Made by a program: the position numbers and the translations under genes
Source of the DNA: Fischerella sp. PCC 9431
GTDB lineage: Bacteria; Cyanobacteriota; Cyanobacteriia; Cyanobacteriales; Nostocaceae
NCBI RefSeq assembly: GCF_000447295.1
Contig: NZ_KE650771.1
Coordinates: 6,003,622-6,067,621 of the forward strand
Length of the DNA stretch: 64,000 nt
Direction: 5' to 3'
Notes under the pieces: model-generated
What the model saw: only the letters and a program-made list of their open reading frames with translations
Databases searched by the model: none
Told to the model about the DNA's origin: nothing
Shown: positions 9,171 through 17,372 of the stretch, piece by piece
How positions within the stretch are numbered: the first letter of the stretch is position 1
Layout: every line of letters starts with the position of its first letter

Positions 9171-9188
9171 TTTGAGGATCTTGTGAAG
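9171..9188. promoter_or_regulatory. shared 18-bp motif, DUF4327 copy
   Basis: TTTGAGGATCTTGTGAAG, 94 bp upstream of the DUF4327 start, in the same orientation relative to the gene as the ppsA and pfkA copies. Confidence 0.45.
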
Positions 9189-9235
9189 ATGAAGACTAAA
9201 AGCAATCAAAATCAATTAATTTGCTCTGAAAAATC

Positions 9236-9718
9236 TTAAAGTTTATAACCGATTTGACGCAGAAATCCTTTTCTGACTGTAACGTCGTCAGTACTTTCCA
9301 CTCCTTGAGGAGAAAATCCATCTATAACTCCTAAAATCCCCCTTCCTTGCTCTGTTTCTGCAATTACTACTTGGACAGGATTTGCTGTTGCACAGTAGAT
9401 ATTGCATACTTCTGAACATTGTTTGATCACATTTAAAAAGTTGATAGTAAAAGCGTTGCTGAGTAAAATGATAAAACTATGCCCAGCGCTTAATAATTGG
9501 CTATTTCTAATAACTATTTGCTCAAGATTTCTGTCATTACCTGCAACTCTAATTAAACACTGTTCTGACGCTTCCCAAAAGGCAATCCCAAATTTAACTT
9601 GTGGTGAGATTTCGACCATTATTTCATATAAATCTTCTACAGTTTTAATAAAATCACTTTGACCAATAATAATATTGCATCCTTCAGGAATTTCCATGTC
9701 AACTGTTTTAAGTTCCAT
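9236..9718 (-). CDS. adenosine-specific kinase family protein
   Basis: 160-residue protein that matches the archaeal/bacterial adenosine-specific kinase family (PF04008) along its whole length: EGCNIIIGQSDFIKTVEDLYE near the N terminus, FGIAFWEASEQCLIR, GHSFIILL.NAFTINFLN, VCNIYCATANPVQV and the highly conserved ETEQGRGILGVIDGFSP, ending in FLRQIGYKL. The family name rests on structural and binding work with adenosine; the physiological reaction in cyanobacteria is not established. Cytosolic. The start ATG has GAGGAGAAG upstream. Two copies of the island motif in inverted arrangement lie 75-130 bp upstream, pointing to shared control with ppsA and pfkA. Confidence 0.9.
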   Translation of the reverse strand: MELKTVDMEIPEGCNIIIGQSDFIKTVEDLYEIMVEISPQVKFGIAFWEASEQCLIRVAGNDRNLEQIVIRNSQLLSAGHSFIILLSNAFTINFLNVIKQCSEVCNIYCATANPVQVVIAETEQGRGILGVIDGFSPQGVESTDDVTVRKGFLRQIGYKL

Positions 9719-9792
9719 ATAATCTTCTCCTCGATTAGGTATCAGTAATTTTTAGTTATCGTTAGATAACACATTAGAGGTTAAATATAAAA

Positions 9793-9848
9793 CTTGAGAA
9801 ACTTGTGAGGGTATCAAAGCACATCATTAGCTTCACAAGTTCCTCAAA
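9793..9848. promoter_or_regulatory. inverted pair of the 18-bp motif, adenosine-kinase copy
   Basis: An imperfect copy, CTTGAGAAACTTGTGAGG (9793-9810), and a perfect copy in reverse, CTTCACAAGTTCCTCAAA (9831-9848), are separated by 20 bp. They lie upstream of the kinase gene and on the far side of the P-type ATPase gene. Confidence 0.45.
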
Positions 9849-9911
9849 TTCTTGTCGTAACTTGAAACTTGGTTATACAGACAATCTTAGAGGATGTTTG
9901 AAAAATTTTGG

Positions 9912-9982
9912 GCGAATATAATTCGCTACTACACAAGCACGACGCGTAGCGGCTTCCTGTAGGGAAGTCTACCTTCGTGGAC
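9912..9982. repeat. dispersed repeat with GCGAAT hairpin
   Basis: The palindrome GCGAAT-ATA-ATTCGC is followed by GACGCGTAGCGGCTTCCTGTAGGGAAG, a sequence type related to the short CGTAGCG segments near 3.4, 49.5, 51.8 and 55.1 kb. Non-coding dispersed repeat. Confidence 0.5.
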
Positions 9983-9986
9983 TCAT

Positions 9987-10010
9987 AAAAAAACCCGCAG
10001 GCACGGGTTT
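9987..10010 (-). terminator. rho-independent terminator of candidate sRNA
   Basis: Seven-base-pair GC-rich stem AAACCCG/CGGGTTT with a 6-nt loop and a T-run on the minus strand. Confidence 0.75.
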
Positions 10011-10075
10011 TGGCTGTGTAGCCAAGCCAGTACGTTGCAGAGGTACTTACCATCCTCTTAGAAGTCAAAATTTCT
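9987..10075 (-). ncRNA. candidate small RNA with terminator
   Basis: On the minus strand three consecutive stem-loops can be read: AGTAC-(9 nt)-GTACT, TTGGCT-ACAC-AGCCAA, and the terminator AAACCCG-TGCCTG-CGGGTTT followed by T residues (9987-9993). No protein gene precedes the terminator on that strand, because the neighbouring ATPase is divergent, so the terminator needs its own short transcript. The 5' end is a guess and no named family is recognised. A reading frame crosses it, but it lacks a properly spaced ribosome site. Confidence 0.4.
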
Positions 10076-10157
10076 AGGATTGGCTGATTACTTAACAAAA
10101 TTTAAAACAACTGCCATATACAAGTATTCTGCACTTCATCTTTTCTTAAATAATGCA

Positions 10158-13037
10158 ATGATTCCACATTCACCAATTTGGTCATTAACACCTGAGCAGG
10201 TTTACCAAACCTTAGCAACTAATCAGCAAGGATTGAGTGAAGTTGAAGCCAATTTCCGCCTCAAACAAAATGGCTACAATGAACTACCTGAACCACAAAC
10301 TCGTTCTTTGTTATTGCGTTTTATTGACCAATTAACTCATTTCATGGCTTTGTTATTATGGGTAGCCGGAATTTTGGCATTTGTTTCTCAAATACCGGAA
10401 TTAGGATGGGCAATTTGGGCAGTTATTTGGATTAATGCAATTTTTAGTTTTTGGCAGGAATTTCAAGCCGAAAAAGCATTATCTGCTTTACAACAAGTAT
10501 TACCTGCCCAAGTAAAAGTTTTTCGTGATGGTGGATTGTGCATTTTACCTGCACGGGAGTTAGTTGTAGGTGATGTTATTCAATTAGAAGAGGGAGACAA
10601 AATTTCTGCTGATGCGCGACTAGTTGAGAGCCAGTCATTTTATGTAGACCTGTCTGTTCTGACAGGGGAATCTGTACCGGTAAGTCGCTCATGTGAACCA
10701 ATTGTTTCAGAAAATACCCGTGGTTCAGAGGCTAAGAATTTGGTCTTTGCTGGTTCTACGGTTGCTTCCGGACGGGGAATAGCAGTAGTTTATGCAACGG
10801 GTACGCATACAGAATTTGGTCAAGTTGCACATTTGACTGCAAATGTGAAGCGTGAACCTAGTACTTTAGAAATACAAATATCAAAAGTAGTTCACATGAT
10901 CACAATGATTGCTATCAGTATGGGGATCATTGTTTTTTTACTCACTAATTTATTAGTGGGTATGGGGATCAAAGAAAGTTTCATCTTTGCAATTGGTATT
11001 ATTGTCGCATTTGTACCAGAAGGATTGTTACCAACAGTTAGTCTTGCTTTGGCAATTGGTGTCAAGCGAATGGCACGAAAAAATGCTTTGGTACGCCGTC
11101 TTTCTGCGGTGGAAACATTGAGTGCAACCACAGTAATTTGTACCGACAAAACAGGCACTTTAACTAAAAATGAAATGACTGTGCGTAAGCTCTGGATTCC
11201 TGGTGGAGAGATTAATGTTACTGGAGTGGGTTATGAACCTCAAGGAGAAGTGGAAACTTTTAATTCGGAATTTGAACCCCAAGTCAATTTAATGTTAGCA
11301 GGTGCAGGACTTTGCTCTAATGCACGATTAAACCATCCTCAAGGTTCAAGTCAGTGGCAAGCATTAGGTGATCCCACAGAAGTTGCATTACTAGTGGTGG
11401 CGATGAAAGCTGGTTTGCATTTAGAAGAATTGCAGCAGCAAGCACCACGAATTCGAGAAATACCATTTGATTCCCACCGACGAATGATGACGGTAATTTT
11501 AGAAAAAAATGCTAATTTTGCTGTATTGAATCATGAATTACAAAATACTAATTTTTCCCAACCTCAATCTGAGCTATCGACACTCATCAATCAAAATTCA
11601 ACATTAGTATTTACTAAAGGCGCACCCTTAGACATACTGCAACACTGCCGATTTGTTTTGTGTTCTGAACAACAGCAAGAGTTAACAGAAAAACAACGCG
11701 TACAAATTGAAGTAGCAAATGATCATTTAGCTTCTCAAGGTTATCGGGTTTTGGGGATAGCAACTCGCCAAGGTGGAGCAGAGTTACGAGAATTTGATGA
11801 TCATTCTTTAGAGCAAGACCTAACATTTGTTGGACTTGTAGCCATGATAGACCCACCGCGTCCAGAAGTTGCGGATGCGATCGCCCTATGTCAGCGTGCA
11901 GGTATCCAAGTTACGATGATTACAGGTGACTACGGCTTGACAGCTGCTGCGATCGCTCAGAAAATCGGTTTAATCAATGGTAAATCTAACGGTAAACCAA
12001 AAATCATCACAGGCGAACAACTGGGGCATCTTTCTGACGCCCAGCTGCGTCAAATCCTCCACAAGCAGACGCATGGCTTAGTATTTGCACGAGTGATGCC
12101 AGAACAAAAATTAAGGCTAGTGCAAGCATATAAAGACTTGGGGCATGTCGTCGCTGTGACTGGTGATGGCGTTAATGATGCACCAGCGTTACGCGCTGCT
12201 AACATCGGCATTGCTATGGGTATGAATGGTACGGATGTTGCCCGTGAAGCTGCTGATATTGTCTTAGTAGATGATAATTTTGCGACTATTGTGACTGCCA
12301 TTGAACAAGGGCGAGCAGTGTATCAAAATATTCGCAAGTTTATTACTTATATCCTCTCGTCTAACATGGCGGAGTTTCTGCCATTTTTAGCAATGGTGTT
12401 GTTCAAAATACCCCCAGCCTTGGTAATTCTGCAAATCCTCGCCATTGATTTAGGAACAGATATGCTTCCAGCCCTAGCATTGGGTGCAGAACGTCCAGAA
12501 AAAGGTTCAATGACACAACCTCCACGGCAAAAATCCCAAGGGTTGCTGGATTTACCACTGATGCTGCGTGCCTATTGTTTTTTGGGTTTACTCGAAGGAT
12601 TAGCTGGAATGGCAGGCTTTTTATTAGTTTGGTGGACAAATGGCTATGGAATTACGGAATTACAAGCAGTTACCCCCAATATTTTATCGCACTCAGCCAG
12701 TGCTAAAACAATGGCCATTTACTACCAGGCGACAACAGTCACACTGGCTGCGATCGTTGCATGTCAAGATGGTAATGTTTTTGCTTGTCGTTCTGAAAGA
12801 GTTTCGATTTTTAAGTTAGGTTTTTTTACTAACCGTTTAATTTGGTTGGGAATAGCTGTGGAATGGGCGTTAATTTTATCGATTATCTACTCCCCAACAT
12901 TGCAGAAAATCTTTTCAACTGCTCCTCTACAACCTTTTCAATGGTTAGCATTGCTTGTATGTCCACCATTGATTTTGATTGCAGATGAAGTACGTAAGTG
13001 GGTTGTTCGACATCAAAAAGTAGCTCAAAAAACTTGA
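10158..13037 (+). CDS. P-type cation-transporting ATPase (P2 type, Na+/K+-ATPase-like)
   Basis: About 959-residue integral membrane pump. The N-terminal cation-ATPase domain (LSEVEANFRLKQNGYNELPEP) is followed by TM1-2, the actuator loop with LTGESVPV (TGES), TM3-4 with the ion-site motif VPEGLLPTVSLALA, the phosphorylation motif DKTGTLTK (Asp near 329), a nucleotide-binding domain, the hinge TGDGVNDAPALR (about 667), and six C-terminal TM segments. PEGLLPT with KRMARKNALVRRLSAVETLS resembles Na+/K+-ATPase-like P2 pumps more than SERCA (PEGLPAV). The transported ion is therefore uncertain (Na+, K+ or Ca2+). I chose the ATG at 10158; an upstream TTG would add 26 residues lacking conservation. 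No beta subunit is nearby. Confidence 0.88.
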   Translation: MIPHSPIWSLTPEQVYQTLATNQQGLSEVEANFRLKQNGYNELPEPQTRSLLLRFIDQLTHFMALLLWVAGILAFVSQIPELGWAIWAVIWINAIFSFWQEFQAEKALSALQQVLPAQVKVFRDGGLCILPARELVVGDVIQLEEGDKISADARLVESQSFYVDLSVLTGESVPVSRSCEPIVSENTRGSEAKNLVFAGSTVASGRGIAVVYATGTHTEFGQVAHLTANVKREPSTLEIQISKVVHMITMIAISMGIIVFLLTNLLVGMGIKESFIFAIGIIVAFVPEGLLPTVSLALAIGVKRMARKNALVRRLSAVETLSATTVICTDKTGTLTKNEMTVRKLWIPGGEINVTGVGYEPQGEVETFNSEFEPQVNLMLAGAGLCSNARLNHPQGSSQWQALGDPTEVALLVVAMKAGLHLEELQQQAPRIREIPFDSHRRMMTVILEKNANFAVLNHELQNTNFSQPQSELSTLINQNSTLVFTKGAPLDILQHCRFVLCSEQQQELTEKQRVQIEVANDHLASQGYRVLGIATRQGGAELREFDDHSLEQDLTFVGLVAMIDPPRPEVADAIALCQRAGIQVTMITGDYGLTAAAIAQKIGLINGKSNGKPKIITGEQLGHLSDAQLRQILHKQTHGLVFARVMPEQKLRLVQAYKDLGHVVAVTGDGVNDAPALRAANIGIAMGMNGTDVAREAADIVLVDDNFATIVTAIEQGRAVYQNIRKFITYILSSNMAEFLPFLAMVLFKIPPALVILQILAIDLGTDMLPALALGAERPEKGSMTQPPRQKSQGLLDLPLMLRAYCFLGLLEGLAGMAGFLLVWWTNGYGITELQAVTPNILSHSASAKTMAIYYQATTVTLAAIVACQDGNVFACRSERVSIFKLGFFTNRLIWLGIAVEWALILSIIYSPTLQKIFSTAPLQPFQWLALLVCPPLILIADEVRKWVVRHQKVAQKT

Positions 13038-13101
13038 TTAAATAAATAAAATTTTGAGTCTTTTGAGTCTTTCGAGATAGTCTGAGAGCTACTCAAACAC
13101 T

Positions 13102-14196
13102 TCAGGAAGTAAGCGCAACCGAAACACCAACTTCACTTCCTACATAAATCCCTAAAGCACGCGCTGTTTGGACTAAATAATCATTAGGATCTACATGTAA
13201 AGGACTGCGAGCTAAAACCATTTCTAATGGTACTGCTTCCACTTTCCCATGACGCCAAGCAACCATTTTTCTTGTTTCTCCACGTGCTAGTAAATCAACC
13301 GCAGCTTTACCAAATGTAGTCGCTACCAATCTGTCTAATGCTGAAGGAATCCCACCGCGTTGAATATGTCCTAAGACAGAAACTCGAATATCAAGTTGAT
13401 TATGGCTACAATTGCGAATTTCTTCGGCTATGTACTGTCCCATTCCACAAGTAGGTGTTTGACATGATGTATAGCAACAGGAATCATCAGCTACTTTTGC
13501 ACCTTCAGCAACTACAACGATCGCAAATTTCCGTCCCCAGCGATCGCGTAATTGTTGTAAGTGCGAACAAACGTCTTTGATCGAGTAAGGAATTTCTGGA
13601 ATTAAAATTACATCAGCTCCACCTGCAATTCCAGCTTGCAAGGCTAGGTGTCCAGCACTACGCCCCATTACTTCTACAATCATGACGCGATCGTGACTTG
13701 CTGCTGTAAAGGTTAGGCGATTGAGTGAATCGACGATTGTATTGACTGCGGTATCAAAACCAACTACCCGTTCAGTGAATGCTACATCATTATCAATTGT
13801 TTTGGGGATAGCAATAAATTGCCAGTCGCCTTTAGTTTGCAATTCATTTAGAATCGCTAAACTACCGTCTCCTCCTATACCAATTAAAGCGCTGAGTTCT
13901 AATGCTTTGTAACCCTTGAGTATGTTATCAATCTGTTCTAAAGTATCACCTTTATTAATACTGCCAAGAATTGTCCCGCCCATATTTAACAGTGGGTCAA
14001 TCCCACGTAAATCTAAACCGTGAAATGAAAGCGGAGTTGCTTTTTGCTCTAGTAAACCTCTGGTGGCGTAGGAAATTCCTAATACTTGCCAGTCATAAGT
14101 GAGGGTAGCATGACTAACCACTGCTCTGATTACGGTATTTAATCCCGGACAGTCTCCTCCACTGGTCAAAATACCAATTCTTTTTTGAGTTTTCAT
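13102..14196 (-). CDS. pfkA: 6-phosphofructokinase
   Basis: Phosphorylates fructose 6-phosphate to fructose 1,6-bisphosphate, the committed glycolytic step, in the cytosol. The 364 aa include the nucleotide-binding GILTSGGDCPGLN (8-20), GGDGS (108-112), the active-site PKTIDND (131-137), MGRSAGH (fructose 6-phosphate binding) and GHIQRGG near the C terminus. Gly in GGDGS is typical of nucleotide-dependent enzymes, whereas Lys in PKTIDND is shared with PPi-dependent ones, so the phosphoryl donor cannot be fixed by sequence; ATP is the default. The ATG has GAGGTG 6 bp upstream. An 18-bp island motif copy lies 78 bp upstream, like that of ppsA, which catalyses an opposing flux. Confidence 0.92.
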   Translation of the reverse strand: MKTQKRIGILTSGGDCPGLNTVIRAVVSHATLTYDWQVLGISYATRGLLEQKATPLSFHGLDLRGIDPLLNMGGTILGSINKGDTLEQIDNILKGYKALELSALIGIGGDGSLAILNELQTKGDWQFIAIPKTIDNDVAFTERVVGFDTAVNTIVDSLNRLTFTAASHDRVMIVEVMGRSAGHLALQAGIAGGADVILIPEIPYSIKDVCSHLQQLRDRWGRKFAIVVVAEGAKVADDSCCYTSCQTPTCGMGQYIAEEIRNCSHNQLDIRVSVLGHIQRGGIPSALDRLVATTFGKAAVDLLARGETRKMVAWRHGKVEAVPLEMVLARSPLHVDPNDYLVQTARALGIYVGSEVGVSVALTS

Positions 14197-14273
14197 GCTT
14201 CACCTCAAGAATTATCTATTTTAGATTTGAAATTCAATCTAAAAGCTGATGTGTCTTGAGATTAGGCAATAAT

Positions 14274-14291
14274 TTTGAGGAATTTGTGAAG
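14274..14291. promoter_or_regulatory. shared 18-bp motif, pfkA copy
   Basis: TTTGAGGAATTTGTGAAG, 78 bp upstream of the pfkA start, in the same relative orientation as the ppsA and DUF4327 copies. Confidence 0.45.
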
Positions 14292-14434
14292 TTTCAATGT
14301 GTTGTAGCTGCGATGCTCTGTTACGTTATCCTCTAACAGGATTTTGGATTTTGGCACTTTAGTGCTTAAGTATTTAAGGACTAAAGTCCTTACTACAAAC
14401 GTACGTCGATTTCACACAAGCTATAATTTTCCTA

Positions 14435-14506
14435 AGCGGGTAACGCGATTCGAACGCGCGACATTCACCTTGGCAAGGTGACGCTCTACCACTGAGCTAT
14501 ACCCGC
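14435..14506 (-). tRNA. tRNA-Gly (anticodon GCC)
   Basis: A full cloverleaf can be read on the minus strand: acceptor GCGGGTA/TACCCGC, D stem GCTC/GAGC, anticodon stem TCACC/GGTGA with loop TTGCCAA (anticodon GCC), T arm GCGCG-TTCGAAT-CGCGT, discriminator U. No CCA is encoded. Decodes GGC and GGU. Confidence 0.97.
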
Positions 14507-14763
14507 AAACTTTGCATATATACAAATATGTCAGATGAACAGATGATTGTCAAGAGGTAAAGAAAAATTTTTTGAGAAAGTGAGAATACACACTTCGTAA
14601 ACCTACATAAATCAATTAAAAATTAAAACATTATGTATTTTCTACTCCTCATTTCCATTACCAATCTCCAAATCTATTTACTTCTATAGGTATATTTGAT
14701 GTATTTTGTGTAAATGTAAAGCTATAACTGATCAGCTTTTATCAATACTTGACATCAAGCAAC

Positions 14764-15027
14764 GTGAGTGCTAAAGGTTTACCCCAAACAACCGCCCATG
14801 TGAGGATTATCCGTCAATCTTGGCAACAGGGCTTACTGGAAGGAGAAGTCAGAGCAGGAGATTTTGAGTGGCAGTTTCAATGGCACTTTCGCCGAGGAGA
14901 ATTGTCTGTCAAACCATCACAAGGTCGCGCCTTAATCAAAGAACCTCTTGGTCGTTTTTTAGAGCAGAAAGATTACCAACTTGAACCAGGAGGAGACTAT
15001 GCTTTTACTATTCGAGCAGAACTTTGA
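14764..15027 (+). CDS. DUF3146 family protein
   Basis: Small cyanobacterial protein of unknown function, 87 aa from the GTG at 14764. It shows the DUF3146 pattern: TTAHVRI.RQSWQQG.LEGEV, FEWQFQWHFRRGELSV, GRALIKEPLGRFLE and the C-terminal YQLEPGGDYAFTIRAEL. It is rich in beta-strand residues, with no membrane segment or signal. An in-frame TTG at 14749 would add five residues; neither start has a good ribosome site, and the GTG gives the N terminus (MSAKGLP) I associate with the family. It is followed by the convergent YqgF-like gene. Confidence 0.8.
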   Translation: MSAKGLPQTTAHVRIIRQSWQQGLLEGEVRAGDFEWQFQWHFRRGELSVKPSQGRALIKEPLGRFLEQKDYQLEPGGDYAFTIRAEL

Positions 15028-15098
15028 TAATTCGCGATCGCATCTAGATAGGGATTCTTGGTTCAATAGGAATTATGAAATTTTTGAGCATTCAAAAT

Positions 15099-15542
15099 TC
15101 ATTTTGCTGATTCTGTAAGACGACTTAGATATCTTTCAATCAGGAGAATGGCGACTATATCATCAATTGGTCGTGGAGGGGTTCGCATTCCTTGTGGTAA
15201 TAGTTTGGTGATTCCTTTTGGTGGGAACATTTGCCAATAGCGATCGCGTGCTTCTAAACTGGTATAGCGTTCATCGACCAAGATAATATTTAACTGCTCT
15301 GACAATTTTTGTTGTAGTTGCTGTTTCCAGCGTTTAGCTGTGGTTTGATCACCCATCACCATTAAAGATATGGGAAATTTCTGGCGCAGAGTTTCAATAT
15401 TGGCGATCGCTTCACCAGAAGCTACAACCTGATGATAATGTAGCTTTCGATCCAGTCCCATCACTGCTAAACCACATTTATCTTTACCGGGATCAAACCC
15501 TAAAATCACTGGTTGAGTTGGTGTAAATTCGTTTAAATTCAT
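15099..15542 (-). CDS. YqgF/RuvX-like RNase H-fold nuclease
   Basis: 147-residue protein of the YqgF/RNase H-like superfamily. Metal-site acidic residues are recognisable: the first strand ILGFDPGKDKCGLAV (Asp 17), the central DERYTS (Asp-Glu) and the C-terminal RPIDDIVAILLIERYL (Asp pair). In bacteria YqgF (RuvX) takes part in 16S rRNA 5' end maturation; cyanobacterial versions like this one are divergent, so the exact substrate is inferred. It lies directly downstream of the DUF3084 gene on the same strand (about 105 bp apart) and may be co-transcribed. Cytosolic, no signal. Confidence 0.8.
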   Translation of the reverse strand: MNLNEFTPTQPVILGFDPGKDKCGLAVMGLDRKLHYHQVVASGEAIANIETLRQKFPISLMVMGDQTTAKRWKQQLQQKLSEQLNIILVDERYTSLEARDRYWQMFPPKGITKLLPQGMRTPPRPIDDIVAILLIERYLSRLTESAK

Positions 15543-15648
15543 ATTTAAAGATGATTTTAAATAATGGTTATTAGTTAATGGTTATTGATTAGTAGTTATT
15601 GATTAATGTATTGGTGATCTACTATTAACCAATAACTACTAACAAAAA

Positions 15649-17142
15649 TTAAGTACTAAAAATCACTTGTCCATTTTTAATTGCTACCAATTTTACTTTC
15701 AACGGCCCGGCGGTATATGTATCTTGTGCAGCAATCGCTTTAATGTCTATTGATTGGTCGTATTGTCGTAAATCGGCAATAAAACGCAAAAAAGTCCCAT
15801 CAATTTGAATATCTTCTAAAATTCCAGCACTACGAGCGCGAAATTGAGAAGCAGAAATGAGCAATTCTAAGCGTTGTCGCAGTTGATAGGATGTCATGGT
15901 TTTGGGATCAGCTGTAGTTGTAGCTAGTACTTCACCTCCAGAGAACACGATTTGATTTAGTGCTGCATCCGCAAAAAATTCGATTGGTTTTTCTCCTCTG
16001 ACGTAGTTACCTGCACAGAAAATCCGCACCACGTAATTTCGACCATCTTTAATCTGATTACTTAACTGTTCAATCTGTTCTCCAGTGACGCGTAGTACCT
16101 GTACACCTGGGAGAGTATTAATTCCGGGTTCACTTAATTGTGTATTGGCGTTTCTATTTGCTTCTTTTAATAGCTGGATGACTGCTTGACGAGCAGCAGC
16201 AGGTCGTTCGACGCGGACGACTCCAGCAGCCAGAACTTGACCTCGGACTAAGGCCAGTTTACCTAAACGTAAGTCACGATAAGACTGGTAGTACTTTTCT
16301 AGTCTTGCGACTTCTTTTTCAAGAAAATCCTGTTGTGTTTCCAGTTCTTTGAGACGGGTTTCTCGTTGGGCGATAATTTGCTCCCGCGCTGTAATTTCAA
16401 GATTACGCTTTTGAATAATCGCATCTAGTTTGGCAATTGTCTGATCTCGCTTTTGAATTGCTTCTTGGCGTTTGGCTAGTTCGCGATCGCGTTTGTCAAT
16501 GGCTGCTTGGGCTTCAGCAACGGCTTGTTTTGCTTGTTCATAAAGTTTTTGGCGTTCTGCTTTAAGTCTTTTAATTTCCTCTAACTGTCTGTTTCTTTCT
16601 TGATAAACATTTTGCAACTGAGCTATGGCTTTTTGATATTGATTCGCCACTTGACTCAATTGTTTTTGAGTACCTTCGAGTTTGTTTTGAGTGCGTGCTT
16701 GTTGATTAACTGTACGGTTAAGCTGGGCTTGCGTTTGCTGTTGTTTAGCATTGACTGCTTGTAAAGATTTGTTAATTTCTTGCAAATCTTGTTGAGCTTT
16801 GGTTTGTTCTTTTCGGGCTTGATCTAGCTCGGTCTTGGTTGTATTAAGTTGCTGGGTTGCGTTCTCTAGTTGTACGCGTTTACGCCTAAGATCTTTTTGA
16901 ATATCTTGTAACTCAAAAACTCCCTTACGCAAGCCATCATCGGCTAAAAATAAAATGCCCAGGGTTGATGCGGAAATGCCCAACCCTGTCAAAATGGTTA
17001 CTAATACAGCTGTATTTTTCGGTCTAAGGTTGAAAAGTGAGAGCCGTTTTTTACCAATCCGCGTGCCAATGCGATCGCCAACGGTAGCAATAACGCCTCC
17101 CAAAATTAAGATTGCAATAATGAGGATGTACCCGGTCGCCAT
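15649..17142 (-). CDS. DUF3084 membrane-anchored coiled-coil protein
   Basis: 497 aa with two N-terminal membrane segments (about 4-20, YILIIAILILGGVIATVGD, and about 45-66 around VTILTGLGISASTLGILFL), then a very long coiled coil (about 75-280, rich in Q, E, K, R), and a globular C-terminal half. The conserved N terminus MATGYILI...GDRIGTRIGKKRLSLFNLRPKN identifies the cyanobacterial DUF3084 family. Function unknown; topology suggests an inner-membrane protein with a cytoplasmic coiled-coil stalk. Gene order is ntcA, DUF3084, YqgF on one strand, a neighbourhood typical of cyanobacteria. Confidence 0.88.
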   Translation of the reverse strand: MATGYILIIAILILGGVIATVGDRIGTRIGKKRLSLFNLRPKNTAVLVTILTGLGISASTLGILFLADDGLRKGVFELQDIQKDLRRKRVQLENATQQLNTTKTELDQARKEQTKAQQDLQEINKSLQAVNAKQQQTQAQLNRTVNQQARTQNKLEGTQKQLSQVANQYQKAIAQLQNVYQERNRQLEEIKRLKAERQKLYEQAKQAVAEAQAAIDKRDRELAKRQEAIQKRDQTIAKLDAIIQKRNLEITAREQIIAQRETRLKELETQQDFLEKEVARLEKYYQSYRDLRLGKLALVRGQVLAAGVVRVERPAAARQAVIQLLKEANRNANTQLSEPGINTLPGVQVLRVTGEQIEQLSNQIKDGRNYVVRIFCAGNYVRGEKPIEFFADAALNQIVFSGGEVLATTTADPKTMTSYQLRQRLELLISASQFRARSAGILEDIQIDGTFLRFIADLRQYDQSIDIKAIAAQDTYTAGPLKVKLVAIKNGQVIFST

Positions 17143-17372
17143 CTGTTTGTATTTACCGAAGAGATCCTTCCAGATACAGCCTACTACTTTCAGGCATTTT
17201 CTGTGGCGAATTACAGATTGATAAATTAATAAGTCCAGGGGAAAGGGTTAAAAGGGAAAGGGTTAAGGGGGAAAAACGAGGGAATTTACCAGTCATTAAC
17301 CCATTACCCATTACCCATTACCTATTTTTACAAGAGTGTCTATAATTTTTTTACTCCACTTCCCAAGTGCTA

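Noticed and set aside
9844-10098. 84-codon minus-strand protein gene
   Set aside because: It runs through dispersed repeats and a rho-independent terminator, lacks a well-spaced ribosome site; a small RNA is the simpler explanation.
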